Assembly: GCA_024138025.1 (NCBI GenBank)
Contig: JAMXBD010000574.1
Location: 124,001 to 188,000 of the forward strand
Direction: 5' to 3'
Origin: Combretum micranthum
Taxonomy: Eukaryota > Streptophyta > Magnoliopsida > Myrtales > Combretaceae
Length of the DNA stretch: 64,000 bases
How positions within the stretch are numbered: the stretch's first letter is position 1; every line of letters starts with the position of its first letter. This document shows positions 23,203 to 36,582 of the stretch, in pieces. The translations under genes were made by a program, and so were the position numbers. Below the pieces are notes generated by a model. The model made no database searches and was not told the DNA's origin. It saw only the letters and a list, made by a program, of their open reading frames with translations.

Positions 23203-26200
23203 TGTCATGCCCCAATGGATACCCTAAATGTGACAGTCCGCCACACTCAATATTAAAGCTTAAGTATGACAACCTTAGCCATTCCCAAAAGCTTTTATAT
23301 TAAGTGTAAGGCGTACTTTCACAACTTTAGAGGACCATATATGGAATTATGAAGCTTAAGGAGATATAGAAACATATTAAGAAAAGAGGATTCACAATAA
23401 TTATTCATTCATGGCAAAGACTTTACAAACTTAGGGACAACTCCCTAAATTACTAATCTATTATATAAATATTTGCATGCTAATACTATGCTACACTATA
23501 CCCAAGTTTCTAATGTTCAAGAGAGATTACCTGCCCGCATGGTCCACGTGGCCTTAACCATAAGTACGGAACTGCAAAAGATATCTATTGGGGTATAAGC
23601 TAATAGGCTTAGTGAGAACTATTTCCATAAATAACTTCTTGTAACAAGATTCAAACAAGTTGATTTAATCAAACAAATGTAATGCACAAGCACGTGGGCA
23701 AACAAGCATATAGTTTTCCGGGAACTATATGTTGAATGGATTTACGCCCTCCATTCGGGGTTTGGTGATACATAACCTCAATTCAAGTAGTTTTAATAAA
23801 AAGTTTTCTTGCTCACGAGCACACATCGTCGAGCATTCCGAATCTACTTGATTGACCTTGCTTTCGGATCTACCGCCAAGCATATTCCATTAAGCCGCCA
23901 AGCAATCGCTTTCGGATCTCCCGCCAAGTGTTGCTTTCGACATGAGCTTACTATCCTTCTCACCCAAGGATAATAACCCAACCATGCAATGTGACTCACT
24001 TCGTGGTATGCATGAGTTCATTAATTTATAAAGTCATAACATAATTATTTTCAACTTTATGGCGATCAAGGAATTTCACACAAATCAATATTAAACTAAA
24101 ACAATCACTTAGAACAATTCTGGCTTCGATATTCTTAGGATTCTTTCAAGGAATTATTTTACATGCATATCGGTTTATCTTTTCCTAACTCTAGTGCAAC
24201 TAATTTACAAGCACAACAAGTGTAGCATTTAATGGAAATAAACTCACGATGCCATTGTCGTCTATTCCTCTAAGCGGATGAGTCGTTCACACACTCCACT
24301 TAATCGTAATAATCCTCGGGGTAAAGGAATCCTTTCTCGGGGTCACCTAGCCAAAGAAAATACCCACAATGAGTTTTTCTTGATGATTTTCTTGAATTTT
24401 GACAAAACAATGTCAAAGAACGTCAAAGTTCGTATGATAAAACGTTCCAACTTAAAATGGCCATAACTTGGTCATTTTAACTCGGAATCGTGCATATAAT
24501 ATACCGATTTCTACCTACTCGAAAAGATCTACCCATTTTCAAAATTATATCCAACAAACAAGGCCATATAGGCTCTGAAAAAGTAGTGACAAAATTCACC
24601 ACGGATTTCTAAGTAAAAACAACTTTGGTTCAAGGAAATCAAAATTCGTTTGATAAATACTTAGTTATCTATATAGTTGAAAAATTCTCTTTTTATAACT
24701 ATATAACTCATATTTAAGCAAGCTCAAGTGTCTTGTTGTCCAATTATTTTTCTTAGGTAAAACAATGTCGGGTTGAAGCTTTTCGGAAATTGTTTTTGTA
24801 AATTTCTTTGAAATGAATACCTTATTTTCTTTATTTTCTAAAAACGTTTTATGTTGGTTTTATTTATCTTTTTCTAAGTGACCTTTGAAAATAAAATTTT
24901 CTACTTTCTAAGTTACATTAATACTATATTTGAAGTTTTCTAGGAAATATGCTATTCTTCATTTTTCTTGTGTAAATTCCTTTGTTTACTTGTTTTGCAA
25001 AAATCCTTACTTGATATTTCTCATTCTTTTTCTCATGTCTCATATTTTTCAAAAATAATCATCCATGCATGAAAATTTGTTTTCTTCATAAAAACAATGT
25101 GGAACAATTAAGGACTTTTTGTAGAAAAACTAATTTCTATAATCTTATTAACTTCTTCTTGTAACTTGAAAAGAAATAACTTTATTATTTTCAAACCATA
25201 AATTTTCTTTGCCTATTTGTTTGCAAAGGTCTTTACTTAAAAATTTCCTTAGTCATCATCTTATTTTCTTTCTTATGAAAAGAACCATTTTTGTCAACAA
25301 AATATTTTCTTTTGAAAAACAAGGTGGATAATAAGGATCTAAGTGGCTTTTTAAAGTAAAAGTAGTTTATAAAATTATAGTGAGTTCTTTTTGTAACATG
25401 AAAAGGAATGAGTTTATTTTTGTTATCTTATATTTTTATGCTTCATAAACTTATTTTCAAGTGACAAAATCCTTCTTTTGTTTAATTATCTTTAGAAATA
25501 AAATTTTGGACAACAATCTAAATGAACATGATTATGAGATAATAATAACCAAAATAACATAAAGCATAATAATAAAGTCAAGTATTGGAGTCTTAGCTTT
25601 TTCAAGGCTCCCGGGACTAAGAAGTAAACTAGTCCCATAATAAATTGAAAGAAAGAAAAGCTTGTTTTGACTTGATGAGGACAAGTCTAAGACTAGAGAC
25701 TAGTCTTAAAAACAACTTGGAATAAATAAAATGCATTGAAGTAAATAAATTGCATGAAAGGTAAATAAATTGCAAGATCATGAGCTTATATGCTCTAAAT
25801 AGTATATATAGCTATATAGATATAGTAGATAGTTATGAACATAAAAGAACATAAATGAACATAAGAAAACATAAATGAATATAAGAAACATGAACATAAA
25901 GGAATTATGATTATGGACAAAAACAAAGTATGAACCTATTGTTGCTTTCTTAACCTTCATGGTTTTAGAAAACACACATTAAGTTCATACTAAGTAGATG
26001 AACATGGAAACTTCTTGAAGAATTTTTACCTAAAGGAGATGAGCTAAAGAGACTTCTTGAAAGAACTTCTTGGAGAGAAATTCTTGAGAGATTTTGAGAG
26101 AGTAATTTTAGTGTAGAAGTGGTGTGAAAGAAGTGAAAGAGAAGGAAAGAAGTGATAGGAAATTGAGGAGTGATTTTTGTGTGATTAAAATAAAGTAAAA

Positions 26201-26843
26201 TTAAAACAAATTGAGGGAGAGAGAGGGGGGGCCGGCCATGCATGGGGGGGATTTGTTTTATTTTTTTGACTTTTTGAAGAAAAATGTAATATGTAAGTAG
26301 ATGTGATATAAAGTTATGGGAAAGGTAAAAAGTTAAGATTATAGGTTTGTAGAGTGTAAGAATAGGTGTAAGAAAAAGTAGAGATAAAAGAATAGTGTAG
26401 AATAGTAATGAATAGTGTAATGTAAAGTAGATATGACAATTAAAGTACCGGTAGTAAGAAAATACGCGTATAATAGCTATATCTGTTATTTTTACTTACC
26501 GAAAAATTACGAAACTGATATTTTTGGAAAACTTATATTTTTACGAGTCTAACGGTGTATTCGGAATATTTTTACTATTCCGGCTTCCGGACACGTTTTT
26601 CGAGAACTGTGTCCGATCGGGTTCGAAGGACACCCGAATTTCACGAAACTGAAATTTTTATAAAACCTATGGTTATTACGAACTATTTTAGCTAATATCC
26701 AACTTCGTTTTCAGGGCCAAGAAAACGGCAATGCCGGATTTAGTTGGATACGGTAAACTAGGGTTTTGTTGACTTTAGGGTTCCGTTTGACTTCCGGTTT
26801 AGGGTTTTATGCTAAACCGATTCCGAAAATTTAGGGGTTTACA
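23203..26843 (-). mobile_element. Solo LTR C (alpha family, 3.6 kb)
   Basis: On the minus strand it starts TGTAAACCCC and ends GCATGACA. The flanks share ATAA (23199-23202 and 26844-26847); a full 5 bp duplication is not seen. No primer-binding site follows either end, so it is a solo LTR. Minus-strand landmarks: leader ending at 26030 before GTAAAA, stem-loop 24451-24482, exon-like segment 24248-24346 (99 bp) and exon-like segment 23531-23571 (41 bp, GCAG before, GTAATC after). The palindrome GGCCGGCC is at 26230-26237. The TATA region seen in G has been replaced here (about 26140-26160), so this promoter may be dead. Frames at 25778-25975 and 25965-26243 are leader noise. Confidence 0.85.
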
Positions 26844-29289
26844 ATAAGGTTTTGAATTCAAATTCTTTACATGTTTTTAATTTTCATGACAATTTTAAAT
26901 TTTTTTTTCTATTTTACATATTTGAACCAGTAATTATGTCTTCATTGTAATTTAGAGAACTAAATTTTAAACGTGTTCATATAGGCTACAACACCTCTTG
27001 ACTACTTGAGGCATCATCTTTTGAGTTCCTAAGAAGTAAATTATATTCTCTAGGTTATTGTTATGGAAACCCAATGAAGCTAACATTTAACATTTAGTAG
27101 ACCATAAGAAAAGAAGTATTTTGGATCTTCATTTAATAATTTATTAGGACAACAAAAACAAGTTCGTTAATCATATATGTCAATAACAACCTGTGTGATC
27201 TATGCACAAACTCTGTTTAGCAGTATTATTGAAAAATTAACATATTGCACTTTAATATTATAAAATTAGCCATTTGGCATTGCATTATGTTATTAGTCAA
27301 TATGCACTTAATGAAGTTCTATTAGATTTTCTTTTTCCTTCGAGGAACATATTTTTTTGGTTCATCAAGTATTAGTTCCCTTCCCCTCCAATCAAATTCA
27401 CTCAAGTCTTTGTTTGAGATACAGATGAATAAACTTTTGGAAGATCTTTGTTGTGAGGGTGGAGATTAAGTTAGGGTTTCTCTATGATGTTAATGAAAAG
27501 GGATGAGATGGAGATCACAATAAACATGCAAATGCTAAATGTGTTTTTACCCGAGTGTGAGTGAAGCAAATACGTAAATGTTGGGCGAAAACATAAAGGA
27601 ATATGGGCCTTAGGCTAGCAATAAATACAATCTATTATTAAATAAGAGCCTAATTATATGCTATATTATTAGCAATGGTAAAAGTAAAATATAATGTGGA
27701 GATATCCTATCACATTATTTGTGTGGATTGTTGCCACTTGGCATGTATGGAAATATTTAAGGAATATTTCTTGTAATAAAATCCATCATTACATATTTCT
27801 CTTTTGGAAATGAACAAAAAAAAAAAAACAATGCAAAAGGACAAACATGCTCCCTAACTTGTATCTAAATTGAACTTTGCATTTAGAGTATTGGATTTTT
27901 ATATTACAATTTCTTATTGCTAAATTCAACATCGTTACAAAATTGATAAACATAGTTTGCATTGTGTTTCCCCCACTCCAATCTTGTGGAGTTTGATGAA
28001 TTGGAAATTCTAATAGCATATGAAAGGGACGATGTATCAGCTATTGATCCTAAACAACAAATGAAAGCTTATGTCCTGAGTTAGACTTATTTTATTTGTA
28101 CTTATGAGTAGCAAACATGTGGATCAATAATCACAAAAGCTATATATAAGTTATGCAAGAGTAAGATAAATTTTGATGGGTAAATTACACCATAGGTATG
28201 AATGTTTGAGTGAGAATAGAGAAGATAATCAAGATTGTTGTGCTATTGAATATTTGCAACATTGGAGTTATTAGAAGATCATCATAAAGGGATTTTTATG
28301 TTTCTTTATTTTTCTAAATCTTATGATTTGACTGTTTTAACTATAGAAGAGTAGAGAACTATTACTTTAACATTTGAAGAACCCTACTTAATTATGTCAC
28401 TGGGATTTATTAGTTTTCAATAATAGATTACTTTTCTTAAATTCATCTATGTGTTTTTATTGTTATTAAATTGATATTTGTGGATGTATTGATTTAATTA
28501 TCAGATTTTGTATAGGTTAATTAAGAAATTGCTTATACGAATAGATCTTACATAGATGAAAAGAATTGTATGCACACCTAGAGATAAGGTACCATAATTA
28601 TTGCGTATTAGGTTTAAGATCTAAGGTTAGGTTTTAATTCCAATAAGGGATTCGTTGTTGTTTGATTGAATTTCTAGATTGTTGTTAATTGAAAGAGATG
28701 TCAATAGACTAATCAAGAGCTAGGATTTAATATAATATTGAGAAAGATATTAAATTATTTTATGAATTCTGCTATTCAAAAAAGTAATCTATGAATTGAA
28801 ATATCATTATAGAGTGAAATTTACATAATAACTAGTGGTAATTTGAAAGGCTTGAGTAAGTTGTGAATTTAATAATCTAAAGAAAAAAATAATCTTGACA
28901 TTGATTAATTAGTTATAATAATCAATTAAAAATAATAATTTAGAAAAGTGATATTTTTAGGTTAGATAATAGGATTAATGCAATTACAAGTACTTAAAAG
29001 ACATACTTGAAGAACGATATTTGATATTTAATTGCCATTACAGTGATTGCATGATAGAATTCATATTGGATTTTTAATTTATTGGTTGTGAAAGGTCACA
29101 CGATCAACGTTATTTGACTCACGTTACAAAACGTTGATCCCTCATTTTAGCCACTTCAAATGTTAAAACTTAAATGAATTTATCCTCAATTACTGATTTA
29201 TCTTTTTAACTACTTATAACATTGATACCTGAAATGAACTTATCCTTAAAGATTGATATATTCTAATGTGCATTGACATGAACTTTGGT
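26844..29289. other. Non-coding stretch, nothing recognised
   Basis: About 2.4 kb of AT-rich unique-looking sequence. The frame at 27789-28019 (minus) has no family motif. The right end, from about 29276, leads into the hAT transposase remnant. Confidence 0.5.
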
Positions 29290-29730
29290 CTTGAAAAAGT
29301 TCTTGAATTGTTGGTTTCCACCATTACCAAGTATGGATTGCCTCTTCATTTGTGGAGTGTGGAATTAGAACGCTCCTTGGTTATTTAGACGAGAATGTTG
29401 TTCATATTTTTAGAAATACTTTAAAAGCTAATTTAATGAATTATTTTAAGAGGAGGAAAAACAAAATCAAGCACATGTTTATGGATTGTCTTTATAAAAG
29501 TTGCTTGACAACCAATTTATGGATATCAATAGATACTAATGGATATATACCTACGACTGTACATTTCATTGCTAAACATTAGGTCTTGTATAAGAGGGTT
29601 TTGAGTTTTACGTATATCCTCCCTCCTTAAACAAGTGTTGCATTAATTAAGAGAGCAACAACTTTACTAATGAATTAGGGTATAGAAAGTAAATCATTGT
29701 GTGGAATTTTGGCTTTAAGTGTTTATTTTA
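29290..29730 (+). pseudogene. hAT transposase fragment (RICESLEEPER/DAYSLEEPER-like)
   Basis: Resembles the central region of plant hAT transposases. A lead-in (KYGLPLHL, about 29320) shifts frame into CGIRTLLGYLDENV (29358-29400). Then come a basic stretch and CLTTNLWISIDTNGY (about 29498-29545), which corresponds to the well-conserved 'LTTDxWTS...GY' block that carries a catalytic aspartate in active enzymes; here that aspartate is asparagine. VTVHFI-like and VLYKRVLSF stretches follow, with a TAG at 29580 and further stops. Full-length transposases of this type are about 600-700 residues, so this is a short relic. Neither end of the parent element is visible. Confidence 0.7.
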
Positions 29731-32100
29731 AAATTAAATGTTGTGAACACAACACATTCTCAATTTGATTTATTAGAAAGGTTTAAAAGAGATTGATGAT
29801 GCTTTATAACATCCAAAAGAAACAGACACATAATTGACAAATATAATATAAAATTAGACAAAGGAAAAAAGAAAATAGAACAATAAATAGTAGAAGACAT
29901 TGAAGAATAGAATTATAAAAATTTGATAGATTCATAAGAACCTAAAACCTTAGAAGGCAGAGTTAATGAAGTAGAAAAATCATTAGAGAAATATGAAATA
30001 GAGTCTAAATTCAAACACAACATTTACAAGAGAACCTTTTATAGCTAATGGAATAAACAGGGAGTTTAGTAGACAACACTCTAGTTATTAATGTAATAAT
30101 AACTAACAATCCTATAGGACATCCGTCTAGATACCCTTATACACAATACAACAAACATAGTGAACAAAGGAATCCTTTTCTAGAAAAAGAATGCCTTTAG
30201 AAACATTTATTAAAAAAGAAATGAGGCATAAATGTGGCCTCAATTATTAAGTACATAGACACAAATAGTTGCAAGAGAATGAAAAAATTCTAGAAAGGAT
30301 AGATGTACATGTTAAGAGACTTAGAGCAAATTTTACCACAGTTTGTTTATGTATGATATCAAATTTTCCCTAACAACAATTCTATAAATTGTATAAAATT
30401 GTTATGCTTAATAATTATATTAAACAACACAAAAGGGAAATATATAGACTAAAGCAAGTTAAAAAGGATCATTTTTTTTCAACCTTTTAAGAGCAAAAAG
30501 CCAATTAGAAAGAGTTCACAATATTAGAAATCTACCGATAGATTGAGAACATCTTATAAGTGTTCTTAGAGAGATAAAAATCCAATTAGAAAATAACTTA
30601 AAAGAAATAGATAAACTTATTAAACAACATAGAGATAATATAACAGGTGTATGCCTATAAGATGGTGTGTTAAAGTTCAACAACAACAAATTGGGATACT
30701 AATAAATATTGGAAAAAGGTCTGAAGAAGAGTTCGAAAGGTTTAAATACATTTAGAGACATTAGAAAAAATTATACAAAATAGTAACCATAGTGAAAGTA
30801 TGATTAAAAGAAGTGAAGAATTAATTTAAAAAGTTAAAAAAAATTAGATATAAGAGAAAAAGATATAGAAAAAGTAAGTGAATATATTATAAGACATGGA
30901 GAAAATATTACAACAGTTTGTTTATAAATGATATGAATAATTTCGTAGACAATGTAATAGACTTACAATTAGAAAGTGCAATAGGGGTAAGAAGATACAT
31001 AAGACACTTAAAGAAAATATAGCAACACTTCCTAAATTAATAGAAGAAAAGGGAGAAGAACACGTTTTTATTAGAAGATTTATTGCAAGAGATAGATTTT
31101 ATCACTTGTTGATCACAACATTTAAGAAGCCTAGAAGAACCTAGTCCATTATCCTTAAGAAGTCATCTTAGAAGATTATCTCCACAAGTTTATGATATTT
31201 ATAATTATAATAATCGAGACACAAGAATATATTGACATAATAGATTACACAAATGAATTAAACTTATAATTAGATAAGATGTATGTAATTAGTAGACATA
31301 GAAGCTTTAGTCATCTGCATTCTTATATTAAAACTACTATTTGCATATGTAGACATAATTTGTATTTAGAATATAAAAGTGATACTAGTAATTATTATAT
31401 AGACACTGATTGATATTTAGATTCTGATTAACCATAGATAGTATAAGAAATTAGACTAGTTCGGTTTAGAAATTTATAATCTTGATAGAAAGATAGAAAA
31501 GGCAAAACAATTTAGACATATTTGTTATTTGCAGGAATGTGAACAACAATTACATAGTGACAATAAACAGTTAAATGCAATTATAGAGTTATTAATAAAT
31601 TTAGTAGATTTCTTATAAAAACAATAAGATAACATATATAGACATATAAAACCACTTCAAGAACAAATTTTAAAAATAGAAAAACATTCAAAGAAATTTT
31701 AAACAATAAAAAAGTAATAAAGAATTATGAAGAAGAAAAGATTGGACAAATAGAAGTAGAAAAATTACAAAAAGAGGATAATACAAATAAATTGAACAAC
31801 GGACTACAACAAGTAAAACAAGACAATAGACTGATTCTACGAATAGTAGAAAAAAATAATATATTTATAAGGTTAACGAGCAGCAATAAGAATTAGACAC
31901 TCCACAAGGAATCTCTAATTACAATCTACCTAAAGAACCAAAAAGAGTAATTATTAGAAAAAATAATACAATCACAGCATTATTGTTGAGTTTATGTAAA
32001 AGGTTAGAAAATATAGAAATAGAATTAGAAAATTTGAAAGAACAAGAAAAAGAGAGACAAAAACAAAAAGAAGAAGAAAGTGTTACATGGCTAATTAATA
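29731..32100 (+). pseudogene. Decayed coiled-coil-like coding remnant, possibly of endogenous caulimovirid origin
   Basis: A 2.3 kb tract rich in gaa, aaa and ata codons that gives charged, coiled-coil-like peptide pieces in shifting frames, riddled with stop codons (often TAG before ac or aa). Similar blocks recur with variation (for example 30330, 30625-30665 and 30895-30935 all contain 'aat/aaatattaca... tttgtttat' type runs), which suggests internal repeats. It runs without a visible break into the movement-protein-like region, which is the reason for treating it as one viral insertion. The left boundary, where the hAT fragment ends, is uncertain. Confidence 0.4.
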
Positions 32101-32930
32101 TTATAGAATAAGTATAAAGACTAAAGATTTAAGAGAAAGTAGACAAAGGTAAAAGAAGTACTACCTTTGGAGCATACAGATAGAAATAGGACACTTATGA
32201 TAATCCATTATCCAACTAGAGAAGAAACTCATGTAGATGTACACAGGTATATTAGGAAGAATAACTAATGGAAGAAAAAGTATAGACTGACACATAATTC
32301 AATTAGAAGAAATAGTAGACATAGACAAAGATGTACAAGTATATAATAATAGGAGCATAGACTTATTAAATCCTAGAACATTGTATAATATAGGAAGATA
32401 GAATTTTGGTCGAACAGGATTAATCATAACACATAAGGAAGAGACAGTTACAGTAATAATGGAACTAGTAAACATTAAACTACTTAGTGATACAACAATT
32501 AGAAACTAAAACAGGAAAAACAAAGGTTGATACATCTAGGAATGACAGTGATTGGAAAAATAGGATTACTTAGAAAAGAAGCAAGAGTAAAGTTATTATT
32601 GGTAATATTAGACAAATCCTTGACACAAGACATTAAGAAAGTTGTATTAAGTACAATAGAGGTGGATATGAAAGATAGTAAAGGTTTTTTTTTTTTTTTT
32701 TATAATGTGCTCCAAACTTTATGATTAGCATAAATAACGTAAAAAAATTTAGAAATAGGATTATAGAGTAAATATTATGGGGATCATCTTGGGGAAAATA
32801 TTCTAATTAATATAGGTTTTATAGGAAGAGTCGTAGATGGTAATCCTACAAATGGCATATTTTTTATAAAAAAAAAAAATGGAAACATCCAGTTGAAGTA
32901 ATAGAAGAATAAACAAATTATAATAATATT
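32101..32930 (+). pseudogene. Endogenous caulimovirid movement-protein-like region, broken
   Basis: The frame open at 32527-32724 contains the pattern IHLGM followed by alternating hydrophobic beta-strand-like residues and a VLSTIEVDM-type ending, typical of the 30K movement-protein superfamily of plant pararetroviruses such as Florendovirus and Petuvirus. Matching but stop-interrupted sequence extends upstream to about 32200 and downstream to about 32870. An 18 bp T run at 32684-32701 and several stops break it. No reverse transcriptase or coat-protein zinc finger is seen nearby. It is a dead integrated relic. The virus genus is an inference from memory of the family; a profile search would be needed to confirm it. 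Confidence 0.55.
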
Positions 32931-33158
32931 GTCTCTGGGTCTCTTATGATGTCTATCTATCCTTCTGCTAGAACCCTAAAGAAATTAAAAGAATAAAGAG
33001 TACTTACAACAAACCAAAGCTTGCCCTTGTCTAAAGATTGAGTTTTAAGATAAGATGTTCCAACTCGAAGTAATTCTACTTCCCTTATGCTTAAAAATGC
33101 AATTTATTATTTAAGCATATTTTGTCACTTAGAGTTAAGTGATTTAAATTACAAGCAT
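32931..33158. other. Short non-coding stretch
   Basis: Between the caulimovirid-like remnant and the diverged LTR fragment. Nothing recognised. Confidence 0.5.
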
Positions 33159-33776
33159 TGTCACAACCCTAAAGGGGACTTAGGAAGATTAATCTAAAGT
33201 TATTATATCGCGTGTGCACCCGTAATATAAGAATCATCTTGCAAGTTAGAGTTTGCAAGACTCTACCTAAAAATTTCTTTACAAATTTCTAATGTATAAT
33301 TACATTGGTCATAAATAAAGGAAATCCAAATTCCCAAAGTCTATTAGAATCACAGAGAATCATATCCCCACCAAATAGTAAAATAGAATAGATCATTTAC
33401 ATCTTTCAAACTTTAAACTCTTATACAATTAATCTAATTCATAATATAAACTTATTTTACATAAAACAAATTCTCAACGAACTATACTATTTATTTAATT
33501 CTTATTTCAAACTTCTCTTCTATATTCAAGGAATCTTCTCCACACAGTCGTAGCCCATTCCCGATGCTTTAGTTGTTCCTGCACAAGAACTATAGGGGTG
33601 TGAGCTAATCCACAGCTCAGTTAATAACATAACCAAACCACACATTACACAAATGTCAAACAAGTATTATTAATAAATATATGCAATGCAACACTCAACC
33701 ATATATTATGCATAGTTTGGATGACCAAAATCTAAACCAATCTTGGGGTTGAAGGATCAGCTTAAGTCATTCACAC
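33159..33776 (-). mobile_element. Diverged LTR fragment (left part)
   Basis: The minus-strand end reads 'ccctttagggttgtgaca', like the ends of the giant LTRs. The 'tgagctgtggattagctcacacccctatag' region at 33580-33625, next to 'gtgcag' and a short exon-like segment, copies the plan found before the 3' end of LTRs C, D and F. It stops at the MITE at 33777 and continues from 34473. It is too diverged to assign to alpha or beta. No coding content. Confidence 0.4.
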
Positions 33777-34472
33777 TAGGGATGTTCTCGGATCGGTTAA
33801 CCTGTTTATGGCTCTATTTTTTAAACCAAACCATAATTATTGGTCTTTTAATAGCTCGATCCTTAACTGGTTCATTATGAACGGTTAACCGCCTTGATGG
33901 TTAACCATTTCATTTGATTAATTTTTGCGGTTTTCAATTTTTAACCATTTAACATAATGGCTTTAACAAATCAATTTGACAATTTCAACAAACCTTGTTT
34001 TTTAGCATTTATAATAGAGATTTTCTTTAAATTATTATATATATTACAAGAGCTTAAAAAAAATTTAAATCAAATTAAGCAAAAGGGGAAAACAAGCCTT
34101 CAAAATCAAACCAAATCAATTACCATATTAACTCCCATCAAACATAAGATAGTAATACTTTAATCGAAATCGAAGGAATATTAACAGATGTAAATTATAT
34201 GTATATGTAAATCATATATATACATATATTTTAAAAAATAATTATATGTATATGTAAATTATGTATAAAATATATTTATAAATATTGAAACAATTGACTG
34301 TTAACTGTTGGTTTTTTATGGTTACAAACAGAAACTGAAACCGAAAATAAAAAAAAATTAAAAATCATAATCCTAAACCGAAACCAACAAATCGGTTAAT
34401 CATACTTTTCATATTGGTTTTCCAGTTTTGGTTTGGTTTTTCGGTTTGAATCGGTTTTTTTGCACATCCCTA
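33777..34472. mobile_element. hAT-type MITE, 696 bp, with 8 bp target duplication
   Basis: Ends are TAGGGATGT and ACATCCCTA (inverted), flanked by perfect 8 bp direct duplications ATTCACAC (33769-33776 and 34473-34480). The 8 bp duplication and TAGGG-type termini are diagnostic of hAT transposons. The interior is rich in 'cggttaa' and 'accgaaacc' subrepeats in both orientations and lacks a transposase; the frame at 33957-34163 is AT-rich noise. It needs a hAT transposase in trans. Confidence 0.9.
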
Positions 34473-34508
34473 ATTCACACCCATAAGAAACTAAGAGCTA
34501 AGGAGGGG
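34473..34508 (-). mobile_element. Diverged LTR fragment (right part, after the MITE)
   Basis: Only 36 bases of the host LTR remain between the MITE target duplication and the start of LTR F. This fits F having inserted into, or recombined with, the older LTR. Confidence 0.35.
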
Positions 34509-36582
34509 TGTCACGCCCTAAAAGGTACCCTAAACGCGACAGTCCGCCATACTCAATATTAAAGCTTAAGTATGACGACCTTAGTCATCCCATAAGCTTT
34601 GATACCGGGTGTAAGGCATATGCTCACGATCATAGAGGACCAACTTTTAAATAAGTTGTTGAAGAAGATATTCATGTAGCAATTTAAGAATGGAAATCAT
34701 AACTGAAATCGGAAAATATATAAAGGTCTTACAATTCATCAAAGGGGCATTCCCCCGCAAAAGATATAGTTCATCATAATCTAATGAAGCCTAATCAAAA
34801 AAATTACATGGAGATTTACTTAGAAGTCTAAGCCTACATCTAGCCTTTGACTTCTTCCAAAAACTTCTTAGGCCAAAAAGGTAACACATGTGAGAAATAC
34901 CATTGGAGCTTCAACCATAAATGGGGAAACTGCAAAAGGTATCTATAAGGGGGTAAACTTCTTGCTTAGTGAGAATTAAATCCACAAGTAAAGTGCCTCA
35001 ACAATCAATAACCAATCAAGTTATTTAATCAAGCATACGAGATGCAAACAATCACGTGAGCAAACAATACATGCAATTTTTCAAGATTCACATGTTTGAA
35101 TGGATTTATTCATCCATTCGATGTTTAGGTGTTCCGAGCAACGAAGCCATCGTTCGCAAATGATATTTTTATAGTTTTGTATAGATTCCTACTAATCGCT
35201 CAAATGTAGTTGATTCAAGTGCCTATTCACCATTTAATTACAGACAATCAAAGTCATAGATTATGGTTTCAGGTCATCGACCTCATTACTATGCTCTTAT
35301 CCCATCAAAGGTATAGTAATGAATGCAATGTGACTCACTACGTGTCATGCATGAATCATTTAATTTAAGTAATCATGGCATAGTATAGTCATTTTATAAG
35401 TGACCATAGAATTTGTAGACAATCAATACTAAACTAAATCATACAATGATTAGTTAACAATTCCCGCCTTGATATACTTATCATAATTTCAACTATGTAA
35501 GTAAAACACATGCGCTTTCATATTTTATCTTTTCTTAAAATCTAGTGTCACTAAACTACAAGCAAATACATAAGTACAATTGCAAGAATTTAAACTCACT
35601 CGGCCATATCAGCAGATTTCCTCAGTCGAAATAGTCTTCTGGGCATGGTAGTTCAGACTCCGCATCACCTATACAAAATAAATATCCAAAATGAGTATTT
35701 CTTGAAATTTTTACTTAAACTTGCAACTCTATTCTACTAAGTTCGTCAAAATTCGTATAAAGTGAAATTCCAACTTAAAATGGTCATAACTTGCTCATTT
35801 TAACTTGGAATTTCGCATATTATATACCTATTTCTACCTACTCAAAAAGATCTATTCATTTATAAGGTTATTTCCTACATACAAGGTCATTTGGGTTGCT
35901 AAAAGTCACGGTACATATTCAAAATGAACATTCCTAGATTTTGCAAAACAATTTTCCAACTCAACTTTATTCAAAAATCCTTTGGCAAAAATATAGATAT
36001 GTATATGAGTGAAAAATCCTTTGAGTATGCATATATAAACTCACTTTATATGAAAAAATTCTAATGGCATTGTCTCAACGATTATTTTTCGTAAAACAAT
36101 TCACCTTGAAGTGTTGAAAGATAAACTTGAAAAATTTCTTTCAAAGGATTTTGAAGAAATTTTATATTTTTTTTATGTTATTATAAATGAGTATTTTCCT
36201 TATTTTTTTTCCATTTCTTTTCTAAAACGAATAAATTTTTCCCTTAACTTTGGTCTTTTATAATTTTGCTTTTAGTGATAAAAATAAAGTTTTCAAAAAT
36301 CTTCATTAAGTTGTTGATAACCTATTTATAGATTTGCCTTTAGAACGGTTTTAGTAGATGAGTCTTTTTTCTCTTATATTTTTGTTTATTTACTCCAAAA
36401 ATAACTTTGTTTCTAAAACTTGGTCTTTTATTTCCTTTACCGATTTTATTTGAAAATAAATAATCTTTATTGACAAAATTATTTACTTTTGATCTTATCA
36501 TACTTATATTCTTGTTACTTCTTTGAAAATAGGTTCCTTCTTTAGAAACTTGAAAATCATTATTTCTCTATGTGGCTTTAGA
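34509..36582 (-). mobile_element. LTR F, segment 1 (alpha family)
   Basis: Minus-strand 3' part of an alpha LTR, ending GGGCGTGACA at 34509. Landmarks: 'ttttgcag' followed by an exon-like segment near 34875-34925, exon-like segment 35600-35668 (69 bp, GTGAGT after, TATAG before) and stem-loop 35772-35806. It is interrupted at 36582 by LTR G. The target duplication is TTAGA here and TTATA at 39849-39853. No primer-binding site adjoins the 34509 end, so F is solo or truncated. No coding frames. Confidence 0.8.
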
